The notes under the pieces are model-generated. The model was not told the DNA's origin. It worked only from the letters and a program-made list of their open reading frames with translations, and searched no databases. A DNA stretch of 64,000 bases from Asterias amurensis (taxonomy: Eukaryota > Echinodermata > Asteroidea > Forcipulatida > Asteriidae), in assembly GCF_032118995.1 (NCBI RefSeq), contig NC_092657.1, positions 8,681,391 through 8,745,390 of the forward strand, written 5' to 3'. Shown one piece after another: positions 21,809 to 31,929 of the stretch. Both the position numbers and the translations under genes were made by a program. Each line of letters begins with the position of its first letter. The first letter of the stretch is position 1.

Positions 21809-24800
21809 TATGAACTTGTTTGGCTCTGTGCCTGAAGGCTGAAAGTTTCCTGTTGATTGCTTGCCTCAACTTTGCCTTATTGAAGCTTGTGCTTTGACTT
21901 TGCACCACGTAAGCTAAAAAGAAAAATATTGCAAAAGAATCAACCACAGCATGTATTTTTAGAAAAGGACAACATAAATCAAAAGTATGAAAATCCAGAC
22001 AAGAATTATTTTGGTAGATGACCAATGACTCATGATCACCCACAATGACCGTTCCTATACCACAAAAGATGACAAAGAATTTTCAAAGGTTTGACAAACC
22101 TGTTTTTTGGTTTTAATTCTACACACTTATATATATTAACATACACTGTTTCATATCAGATGGATGCAAGGTCTAAAAATATTTAAAACAAACAATGAAA
22201 CAACTCAAATTTACTTACAAAATATTGCATCGCAGATAGACTGATCCAATTGGTTCGGGCCATCGCAAAGTGTCCCAGTGCACAACTCCTGCTTTTTGAA
22301 CATAATGCTGAACAAACAGCATACCTGCTTAAGTCCATCAGTTTTTGATAAGACCATCCTTTCCTCGTCCCGGTGCATGTAGATTGTGCTACAAGGCACC
22401 AGTTCAATCATCTGTAAAGGTGTAAAATTACAACCCCAAATGCATATTTAATTATTGAACAAGATGGATAGGAGCCAATAACAGCAGTGAAATATCTAAA
22501 ATTTCCTTCAATGTAAACATTTTGAACGAAACATAATAGAACGCTTAAGGGCCATCGTTTTTTCCCTGAAATTACTCTCATTTGATATTGTTAAAGTGAC
22601 AGTCACTGTTTTAATTTTTCAATACATTCATTACTATATAAAGTAACACAAGTCGCTGGTGCAAACAAGCATGGTTGTAATAATAAAGTCTCATTCAAGA
22701 CAATACCTTAAAATTGTTGGCAACCTCAATGTCCAGGAACCCAGCTTTGGGTCTTGAGTACTGATCCTCAAATTGGGGTGTATTGAGTCCTTTTTGTGCT
22801 GTACAAAATAATAATAAAGCATAATTTGTTATGAACTAGAATGAGAAGTTAGGTTTTCTGTTGCGTTTAATTAAACAGATCTCAAAATTTCCAGATATTG
22901 CAAAAAGAAGAAAACATTTTTGGATTGCAAACAACTGACTTCACCAAATCAATGGATGGACGTTTCCTCCCCTAGCTGCAACATCAATTCATATGCTGTA
23001 TTTTGAAACTGCTGTCATTAGCAATGATGTTGTTACTGGCCACTTTAATTATTAATAGAAGTGGCCATTAACAAATAGTGGCAGACTTGTTTAAACCGGT
23101 TGATCAGGAACTGCACTTATAACTTACCATCGACCTCTTCCTTCAGTAACTTGATTTCTGTTTGTAACTGAATGATTTGTTCCCTTGCTGCTACACAAGC
23201 AGGGTTCCTACACTTGGGTGATTTGCCACCAACAGGAGGATGTCCATGTGGCATAGTATGCTGGACCTGGGGGACGTAATCCTCCAGCAGCACAAGCGAT
23301 GGCCGTTCAACAGGCGGTTGAAGGTCAACATATGTAGTGGTAGTAGGGGCTAGTGGGGAGGAAGGTGGTGACACTGTTTCATCATAGATATCTGAACTGC
23401 TGACTACTGTTGGGAATCCAAGTCCCATGGCCTGGAGCATGTCTATGCGTGCGGCCTTCTTAGCCCGGTCTTCATCTGTTGGCTGCTTTTTACGTTTATT
23501 GCTTTGACTAGTTCCTACAGGATGAAAGACACAAAAACGTCGAGTGGGCTTACATGAACATGTCTGTATGAAACTGCATGGCATAAAACAGACAAATACA
23601 TGGAGTAGATCTACTGTGTTTTAGTGTTGCAGTATTCAATTCACTTAGTTCGAGTTCATTTCTCAAATTACAGTCGGAATTGAATCTGTTTTGTTTTATT
23701 TGTACATGCAAATGTGTCAAAAAAATTTGGAAGAATGAAGAATGTGCATTCCATCAACGGTGCATCGACATCATCTCCACAAAAATGTTTATGTGTTACA
23801 CATAAACACTTATTTATATCTTATACGAACTAGACACAATTATGCATCAAAATATACTCAGTAAAAAAATAACGAGTTTGCTTACATAAATTATTCAACT
23901 AGATTGATATTTATTACCTGGAGATTTTTCCTTTGCTGGTAATGGTTGTGCCGTTGCTTTTGGTTTTGCGGCATGCTTTGCGGACTTCACCTTGGCTTCA
24001 GAACAAAAAATAAAATAGATAAAATTAAAATTAGGCTTGCTGTTGAAAAGATTATTGAAGGATTATTTTTACCATGCACAAACTGTTAATAGGGTTTTAG
24101 TTGTATTATTTTAAACAAACTAAAACCCTGTTGTTTTTGGTAAAAACAACCCTTCAATCCATAATCTTTCCAAAAGCAAGCCTATATTCATTTTATCTAT
24201 TATGATATTTGTTCATCCGCAAAGCATGCAGTAAAACCAAACGCAACGGCACAACTATTACCAGCAAATGACAAATCTCCAGGTCTATCAATCTAGTTGA
24301 ATAATTTATGTGAGCAAACTCGTTATTTTTGTACTGAGAATATTTTGATGTATAATTGTGTCTTAGTTTTTGAATAAGATACAAGTGTTTATGTAAGACA
24401 TAAACATTTTTGTTGAGATGATGTCGATGCACCGTTGATGGAATGAACATTCTTCATTGACTCCAAAATTCTTTGACACAACTGCATGTACACAAGTAAA
24501 AAACAAAAGATTTAATTCCGACTATAATTTGAGAAATGAACTCAAACTATGTGAATTAAATACTGCAACACTAACACACAGTAGAACTACTCCACATTTG
24601 TCTGTTTGAGGCCTTGCAGTTATAACACACATGGTCATGTAGGCCTACTCGACGTTTTTGTGTCTTTTTGTTCTCATCCTGTAGTCAAGGCAATAAACCT
24701 AAAAAGCAGCCAACAGATGAAGACCGGGCTAAGAAGGCTGCACGCATAGACATGCTCCAGGCCATGGGACTTGGATTCCCAACAGTAGTCAGCAGTTCAG

Positions 24801-26388
24801 ATATCTATGATGACACAGTCTCACCACCTTCCTCCCCTCTAGCCCCTACTACCACTACAGATGTTGACCTTCAACCGCCTGTTGAACGGCCATCGCTTGT
24901 GCTGCTGGAGGATTACGTCCCCCAGGTCCAGCATACTATGCCACATGGACATCCTCCTGTTGGTGGCAAATCACCCAAGTGTTGGAACCCTGCTTGTGTA
25001 GCAGCAAGGGAACAAATCTTTCAGTTACAGACGGAAATCGAGTTACTGATGGTAAGTTATAAGTGCAGTTCCTGATCAACCGGTATAAACAAGTCTGCCA
25101 CTATTTGTTAATGGCCACTTCAATTAATAATTAAAGTTGCCAGTAACATCATCATTGCTAATGACAGCAGTTTCAAAACACAGCATATGAATTGATGTTG
25201 CAGCTAGGGGAAAAAACGTCCATCCATTGATTTGGTGAAGTCAAATGTTTGCAATCCAAAAATGTTTTCTTCTTTTTGCAATATCAGGAAATTTTGAAAT
25301 CTGTTTAATTAAACGCAACAGAAAACCTAACTTCTCATTCTTGTTCATAACAATTTATGCTTTATTATTATTTTGTACAGCACAAAAAGAACTCAACACA
25401 CCCAAATTTGAGGATCAGTTCTCAAGACCCAAAGCTGGGTTCCTGGACAATGAGGTTGCCAACAATTTTAAGGTATTGTCTTGAATGAGACTTTATTATT
25501 ACAACCATGCTTGTTTGCACCAGCGACTTGCGTTACTTTATATAGCAAGTAATGAATGTATTGAAAAATTAAAACAGTGACTGTCACTTTAACAATATCA
25601 AATGAGAGTAATTTCAGGGAAAAAAGATGGCCCTGAAGCGTTCTATTATGTTTCGTTCAAACTGTTTACGTTGAAGGCAATTTTAGATATTTCACTGCTG
25701 TTATTGTCTCCTATCCATCTTGTTCAATAATTAAATATGAATTTGGGGTTGTAATTTTACACCTTTACAGATGATTGAACTGGTGCCTTGTAGCACAATC
25801 TACATGCACCGTGACGAGGAAAGGGTGGTCGTATCAAAAACTGATGGACTTAAGCAGGTACGCTGTTTGTTCAGCATTATGTTCACAAAGCAGGAGTAGT
25901 CAACTGGGACACTTTGCGATAGCCTGAACCAATTGGATCAGCGCATCTGTGATGCAATATTTTGGAAGTAAATTTGAGTTGTTTAGATGTTTGATTTCAT
26001 GAAATACTTTTAGACCTTGCATCCATCTGATACGATACATGGAGTGCATGTAAATATATCCCATTCAAAAACAGGTTTGTCAGATCTTTGAAAACTCTTC
26101 AGTGTGATTTTTGCGTGGTATAGGTATGGTCATTAGTCAACTGGGTGATCATGAGTCATTGGTCATCTATCAAAATAAATCTTGTCTGGATTTCATACTT
26201 TTAATTTATGTTTCCCTTTTCTAAAAAATAAACGCTGTAGGTGATTAATCTTTTACAGTATTTTTGCTTCCTTAAATCCCAAGCACAAGCTTTAATAAAG
26301 CTAATCACGTTAAGACAAGCTATTATTAAATAAAACTGTTTAGCTTTCAGGCACAGAGTAGAGCAAAACATGTTAACAAGTTCTAGAA
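21809..26388. repeat. long palindrome, arms about 2.27 kb
   Basis: The stretch 21809-24090 and the stretch 24125-26388 are inverted copies with a very short centre near 24107, itself a small palindrome (AGGGTTTTAGTTGTATTATT against AAACAAACTAAAACCCT). Matching landmarks run along the whole length: GGCTCTGTGCCTGAA near 21825 against TTCAGGCACAGAGTA near 26346; the exon of 22219-22411 against 25770-25963; the exon of 23128-23514 against about 24690-25053. The arms differ by substitutions and small indels, by eye about one in ten bases. The arms carry exons of the BEN-domain gene; the left arm is intact, the right one decayed. Confidence 0.85.
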
Positions 26389-28454
26389 TTGAAGCCATAC
26401 CCCGTGCCAACCTTGACTATATTTCTGCTGGAGAATTACATCCCCAGGTCTAGCATTCCAACTCGGATGGACATCCCCCTGTTGATGGCAATTCACCAAA
26501 ATGATGGAATCCTACTTATGTACAGTAACAGGATGGGATAGTTCACTTGAAGAAGAAAACTTAGCTGGTGGAGGAAGACATTGGTAAAATGGTCCTGTGA
26601 CTAAAATATTTAAAACTACAAAAATTTAAAACACTTAAAAAAACATCAGCACATTGATACCATAAACTCTTCAGTGAGAAATTCCAAGTGGTCAATGTGT
26701 ACCTTTTGAAGTTGTCTAGCTTCCCTGGGACAAGGCAAGTTTTTCAGCCATACACTTTGTTTTGTCATCTACAATTCAAACAAAAGAAAAAATATCTTAT
26801 AAAATTTCTTACAAAAAGCAGCCATTAGGTGAGAGATTAGAGCAGGCTAATTTATTTTGATGCAAGTTTACTTGCACACTACAACATGAGTTAATATCAA
26901 CCAGCTTTGTCATCAAGTTTTCAGTCATACTCAAAAATTGCTTTGCTCAGCTGAGAGTTAAAAAGTTGGCTAAAAGTAAAACACAGCCCACGCTTAATTA
27001 TTACTTATTAGCCTAAAGTTTTGCTAATTTGGCAAGGATTGTATTTTGACTGACGTTATAACTGACGTAGGCGTGCTGTAACGTGGGCAATAATCTATTT
27101 TGGAGCGGGAGGGGTGAACAATTATTATATTATAATAAAGTACAGAAATGCACAGAAACTCACCAGATATCAATTTGATAACTGCTGCATACAGCTTCTT
27201 GTCAGAATACCGAGCCAATACCTCATCTCCAACCTTAAAGAAGTCATCGGGAGACACTGATTCAGCAGGCCTTCGGAGTTCTCCAAGCAGTGTGACCAGG
27301 CGAGTTTTATCGTCTACAAATTCGACTGTTACCCATACTGCACAACACAATCAAAACAATAGCTGAATAATCAATATGAACATAAACTAAAAATAAAAAA
27401 TAGTGTTGTGAATTATTTGTAAATAAAATACTAAATAGGCCCTAGTACTTTGAATTTGCAAACTGTTTGCAAAAATGGCAATCTTTTTAACTTGTCAAGA
27501 CATTCAATTTGCAGTCGATAATATTAAACAAATAAAGAAAATCAATCGTTGATTTAATTTAATTAAGAAATATTTGAGTGCCCCCCGTTGATGAGGTAGA
27601 CATGGGGGATGGTGGTTGATATTTAGGCGAGCATGGTGTTAGAAGTAGACAACCTCCATGCAGGTTGGCAAGTTTAACTTTATAAATGACATGATAATTA
27701 ATGATATGATCGACTTGGCTCCAAAATACATGTACGTTTCGTATTTGGCATATAGTAGGTATGTGACAAAATACACTGCACGCAATCCACAAAGTGTACA
27801 GAGCCTCGTTTCCGTTTTTTACGTCCGTGCATACTTTCGGGCGTGCGCGGAACGGAGCGGCAAAAAGGTGCCCCAAGAATCACCCTTTTAATGACGTTTT
27901 AATTATTTTTAGAAAAGTACACAAGTTATGATGACGTAGAGCACATCCCACCAATTTTGAAAACCATTTCAATTTGATCAGAAAGTACGTGAGACTTGGG
28001 TCATTGCACTCTCAGCAAGACTAAAAGCTTTTGTAAAATGCGGCAGTCAAGTCGTCAACAAAGTCGTCATTTTAGTCATTGAACTAAGCCTGCTCACTAT
28101 GAAATTGATGATTAGTAATAAATTTTGAGTTAAAATGTGAAGTTTGAAAGCAATTGACGGTTGCGTTCATATTTTTTTTCATTGCGCAAAAAAAAAGAAA
28201 AATGATAATAATCGATGGCAACAATAAACTCATGACGCAAAAGTAAAACATCGGGCAAAACTTTCGTAATTTGTAACCATGATAATGATGTTTTCACGTT
28301 ATCTTACTTAATCCATGGCTTCATGAATATTTCTTTATTTAAAAACCATTGATTTATTGTCGAAATTTATTGTCAAAATTACGATGATTGTAGATGAAAA
28401 AAAAATGCCATTGAAACTTACACAATACACACAGAAAATGCAGTCGGCGGCCAT
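22219..28454 (-). CDS. BEN-domain protein gene (partial, at least five exons)
   Basis: Minus-strand exons with matching phases: E1 27337-27164, E2 23995-23918, E3 23514-23128, E4 22798-22707, E5 22411-22219, all bounded by AG/GT. E1 encodes WVTVEFVDDKTRLVTLLGEL and VGDEVLARYSDKKLYAAVIK, like a Tudor-type chromatin-reader strand pattern. E2 is a Lys/Ala/Pro linker. E3 holds a basic segment (SNKRKKQPTDEDRAKKAARI), a Ser/Pro/Thr-rich linker and a short coiled coil near its end. E5 reads STIYMHRDEERMVLSKTDG, then MFKKQELCTGTLCDG and LDQSICDAIF, the helical BEN pattern ('F...ELa.GtL.G...LD...c.aI'). BEN domains bind DNA or chromatin proteins. No stop or shift lies in the five exons. A candidate first exon is at 28454-28424. 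The 3' exons were not found. Confidence 0.65.
24220..25977 (+). pseudogene. inverted partial copy of BEN-gene exons E2-E5
   Basis: On the plus strand: an E2-like piece at about 24220-24285 that has lost its donor, an E3 copy at about 24690-25053 (KKQPTDEDRAKKAARIDML), an E4 copy at 25383-25471, and an E5 copy at 25770-25977 with an in-frame stop where the gene has ELCTG. It lies antisense inside the large intron of the gene it copies. E3 is still open, so decay is moderate. Confidence 0.75.
26428..26595 (+). pseudogene. third, older partial copy of BEN-gene exon E3
   Basis: CTGGAGAATTACATCCCCAG, GGATGGACATCCCCCTGTTG and GGCAATTCACCAAAATGATG line up with the E3 segment encoding LEDYVPQV and HGHPPVGGKSPKC. 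It is far more diverged than the right arm and not open. Confidence 0.6.
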
Positions 28455-28530
28455 TTTGAGGTCATGTGACAGAAATGCCTGTTCCTGATTGGACGAAAGT
28501 CCATGTCTGACAAAAACAAAGTCAGCTAAT
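28422..28530 (-). promoter_or_regulatory. candidate first exon and promoter of the BEN gene
   Basis: On the minus strand AAAATGGCCGCCGACTGCAT gives a start codon at 28454 in a good context and a short exon ending at a donor (TTGT/GTAAGT at 28421, or two bases earlier at GTGTAA). Only the earlier, weaker donor gives the phase E1 needs. An inverted CCAAT box (ATTGG) lies upstream near 28489. No transcript evidence. Confidence 0.35.
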
Positions 28531-28659
28531 TGTTTTTTGGGGGGGTTTTCCCCGTTTTAAAATAGGGAGTCTCCCCCCAAATTAAACAAAATGAATAAAT
28601 AACTAAATAAACAAATAAACAAATGAAAAATAAATACGATATAAATAAAATATTTATTT

Positions 28660-28685
28660 ATAAATATATATATATATATATTTTG
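28660..28685. repeat. TA microsatellite
   Basis: ATATATATATATATATATAT next to short AAATAAATA repeats at 28590-28660. Confidence 0.9.
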
Positions 28686-28794
28686 TTTCAATCAAATATA
28701 AGAAAATGTAAGGACAAAATAAAATGAAACACCCAAAACTGCAGAGTAAGGCTTTTAAAACCAAGGATAAATGTGTGTTCAATTGAAAATAAAG

Positions 28795-29250
28795 TATGTG
28801 GGTGGACGGGTGGGTGGGTTTGGGTTGGTGGGCGGGTGTTTTTTGGCAGTGGGCGGATGGATTAATTTGGGGGCGATTGGGTGGTTGGGAGGGTGGGTGG
28901 TCGTCTGGATGGATGAGAGGGGAGGGGGAAGCTTTAAGCGGTGGGCACATTTTTGGGCTTGTAAGGCTGGCAGCCGATGCGGGTCGGGCCGGGAATTCGT
29001 TGTTTGAAACCTTCTGTACAAAGTGGCGGTCTAGTAGTCATCGATTGTTACATATAGAGGTGAGTAAATTTCTTCAAAGAATCTAATTGTTATTGTTTTG
29101 TAGTTTTTTTGTGATATTAAAGGTGGCCAGTCGTTTAAGTGGGTGGGGGCGCTCGGGAGCTGGGTATGGGCAGGCAGGTGGGTGGTTATCTGGGTGGGTA
29201 TACGGGCATGCATTTTGGTAAGAGTGGTTGTGTGGGTTGGTGGTTTTGTT
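28795..29250 (+). repeat. G-rich minisatellite, two blocks
   Basis: At 28795-28935 and 29135-29250 the plus strand is built from GTGGGTGG, GGGTGGGT and GGATGGAT words, many with three or more spaced G-runs, so G-quadruplexes could form. Between them (28940-29055) is a GC-richer island with GGGTCGGGCCGGG and a donor-like GAG/GTGAGT at 29060, which could be a promoter and first exon of the plus-strand gene downstream. That link is inference. Confidence 0.55.
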
Positions 29251-29336
29251 CAATGTAGGTTTATATTTATTTTTTAAATGCATACTGCATTTTTTAACAT
29301 TACATATACATTTTTTAATGGCATTTATCCACAAAG

Positions 29337-31560
29337 TACAAACAAATCAAGGCTGTGAAGGCTGTGAAATCTCTTCTTGGGCCATCTGTCACCACTGATG
29401 CAAATCAAATAATTGCAATTAGAAAGAAATATGCAACTTTCAAAAAGCCTACTGAGCCAAGTGTATGGAGCCGGTATGTTGAGTTTTGTAATGGCCAGTT
29501 TAATTGCCAGACTGTTACGTGTAGTTTCTCCCCCAATGGGCCTACCACATTCATCCTCAGCAGAAGTGAATCCGCTTCCTATGCAGTCTGCACCGTCGGG
29601 ACCATCCTTGTGCGTTATGACACCATCCCCAGCACAGTTTGCATCACCTGGACCCTCCCGAGCAAGTTCATCACAGGGATCGTCACAAGACATTGTAACA
29701 CCATCACCAGGGTCATCAACAGGCTAGTGTTCTACTTGTAGTTCTGGTACCATCACTCCTTTTCTTCGGAGCAGCAAACTAACACCACGCAAAAGAAAGT
29801 GTAAGCAAAGACTTGACTTTGTTTCAAAACAGCGCAAAGTTCAACAGGAGAAGTATCAAACAAAAATTCATTCTCTGGATAGCAGGCTGGATGCACAGAA
29901 GGTTCGTGAAATCAAGTATTTGAACCAAGACATTAGACGAAAGAAACCGTCCATGAAATCGAAAGATGCCACCATCGCATCACTCAAGAAATACCTAAGA
30001 CAAAGTGGAAGTGGAGCTTTGCAGACAGAACTAAACAAGCAACGGCGTAAGAACACCAGACTGAAAAGAAGACTGAAAAAAAAGCACATGGACCAGAAAA
30101 CTGTGCCTCTTGCCAAATACAGACAGGTGAAGGAAGAATTGAAAAAGAGAGATGACAGAATTCGGTCTTTAGAGGTACAAAAGACTGAACTGGAGGAAAA
30201 GCTAGTGGAACAGCAACTAAAGATAAGAGACACAAAAAAAGATGGGAAAACGTACGGGGTTCACACACGCAAGTTTACGACGCCATAATTAACCAAGTAC
30301 CCACAGACAACATTCCAACACTTATGATCACCAACGCCAAACGAAGGGGGGAAATCTTCACAGCAGTGCCACACAGAAATACAGTAGAGCAAATGACCCG
30401 GGAACTGGACACCATAGCTGACCTCAAATGCGCCGAAACGGCTATGAAGGTTAAAAATCTCACCTTGGGATTTGATGCGACAACCCAGGAAGGTGCCCAC
30501 GTCAACGCCATACATATTAACACAAAAGATGAATGTGAGGTTGTTGCCATTGACGAACTGCCAGGTGGAACGGCTGATGATTACCACGATCACATTGCAT
30601 CATCCGTTGACAACCTTGCAGAGGTGTATTCTGATTTCCACCACGAGGAATTTGATTTTTGTAGGACTCAAATAATTGGAAATTTATCTAACACTATGAG
30701 CAATCGTGCAGCAGTTAACCAGGCTACTATAAGGAAAGTTGACGCAACATGGAACAAATCTCTAAACCAACTTAATTGCCACCTCCACCCTCTTGACACT
30801 ATTGCCACCACCTGTAGATCAACACTTAAATCTTTGGAGCTATCAAGAGGTGATCTCTATGGTAACGATTGCATGATTGCGAATATAGTCTTGCAAGTGT
30901 ATAAGCTGCGATAAAAAGATGGCAAAGGGGACCCAAAAGGTTTCAAAACCTGGCTTGAAGATAACAACCTTCCAAAAGGTCTAATTCCTCGTTACAGAGG
31001 GAACAGATTACATATTCTATTCCACATTTGTGGAAAGCTTTTCCAGCACTACAAGCAATTCCTGGATTTCTTTACAACAAGCACTGTTACCTGCGGCGGC
31101 CTTGTGACAGCGATAAAGAAAGATTTTGGAAGTAAGATTTCATCTGTTCAGATGCAGACATTGGGCTTCCTTGGAAAGATGCTCACCGGGCCATGGATGC
31201 AAACTTTTTATACAGCGGCACAGCGTGATCTAAGTCACATGGATGCCGTTGTGAAATGTGTCATGGGTGCTTCGAAGGATGCAGCTGAAAACCCTTTGAG
31301 TATTGTGGAGATGACCAAAGATTTCTTTGGGAGATAGAGACGAAGATGCCACGCTTAAGTGTCTAAGACAGCAGCCTGTTGATCACGAAATGTTCACCAG
31401 TATGATGAAAACTTGTATAAATGCAACAATAGGCGTGCTGGACCGACAGTACCAGCGGTACTTAGAAATGGATATAACAGATGAGTTGAGAGAAGAGACA
31501 CATACAGCAAGACTCCACAACATTGATAGCAAGTGTCACATACCCAGGACTCCACCCAAG
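29337..31560 (+). pseudogene. unclassified transposase-like gene, decayed
   Basis: Exon 1 (about 29337-29474) gives KAVKSLLGPSVTTDANQII and ends AGCCG/GTATGT. After an intron ending TTAATTGCCAG (about 29515) comes a Ser/Pro-rich linker, a basic segment (KLTPRKRKCKQRLDFVSKQR), a long coiled coil (about 29840-30230) and a core with LKCAETAMKVKNLTLGFDAT, DDYHDHIASSVDNLA, SNTMSNRAAVNQATIRKVD, NCHLHPLDTIA, DGKGDPKGF, IPRYRGNRLHILFHICGKL and LGFLGKMLTGPWMQTFYTA. The order matches a multicopy family I know from fish and invertebrates; the 'lGFDaTTqEG' start is compatible with an RNase H-like DDE fold. Stops at 29725 and 30912 and frame changes near 30270 and 31330 break it. Confidence 0.55.
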
Positions 31561-31857
31561 TACAGACCTTCAGTATTCTACACCCACCCCCTCGACACAC
31601 ACACACACACACACCTACCAATACATGTGTACACTGCAGATTGAGGACATACTTTTCATACTATCCAATGGAGGACATTGCCAAAAGGCGAATGGTACCT
31701 ATCGATGTGAGGACATAACACATGAATCCTTGTTCTTGCGGTTCACTAATGTCAATGTGTATACTGGCCTTCTAGGAAATGTTGTTGGGGGTGGTACATG
31801 TATTTTCTTGTTCTTGGGGGGGGGGGGGGGCAGGCCAAAGGTCTAGACTAATAATTT

Positions 31858-31929
31858 GGCTGTGCCTACAGAGTCACTCTAGGTTATGACTGTACTTTGG
31901 TGGTGCATGAGACCTTAAATTTGTTGAAG
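31858..31929. repeat. 71-bp direct repeat, copy 1
   Basis: GGCTGTGCCTACAGAGTCAC, then AGGTTATGACTGTACTTTGG and ACCTTAAATTTGTTGAA. It covers the last codons and the stop of the minus-strand recombinase gene and its 3' flank. Confidence 0.9.

Noticed and set aside
28654-29334. Several overlapping open frames rich in Pro, His and Thr or Gly and Trp
   Set aside because: They come from the G-rich minisatellite translated in several frames.
31590-31615. CA repeat near the end of the transposase-like gene as a regulatory element
   Set aside because: A plain microsatellite with no further support.
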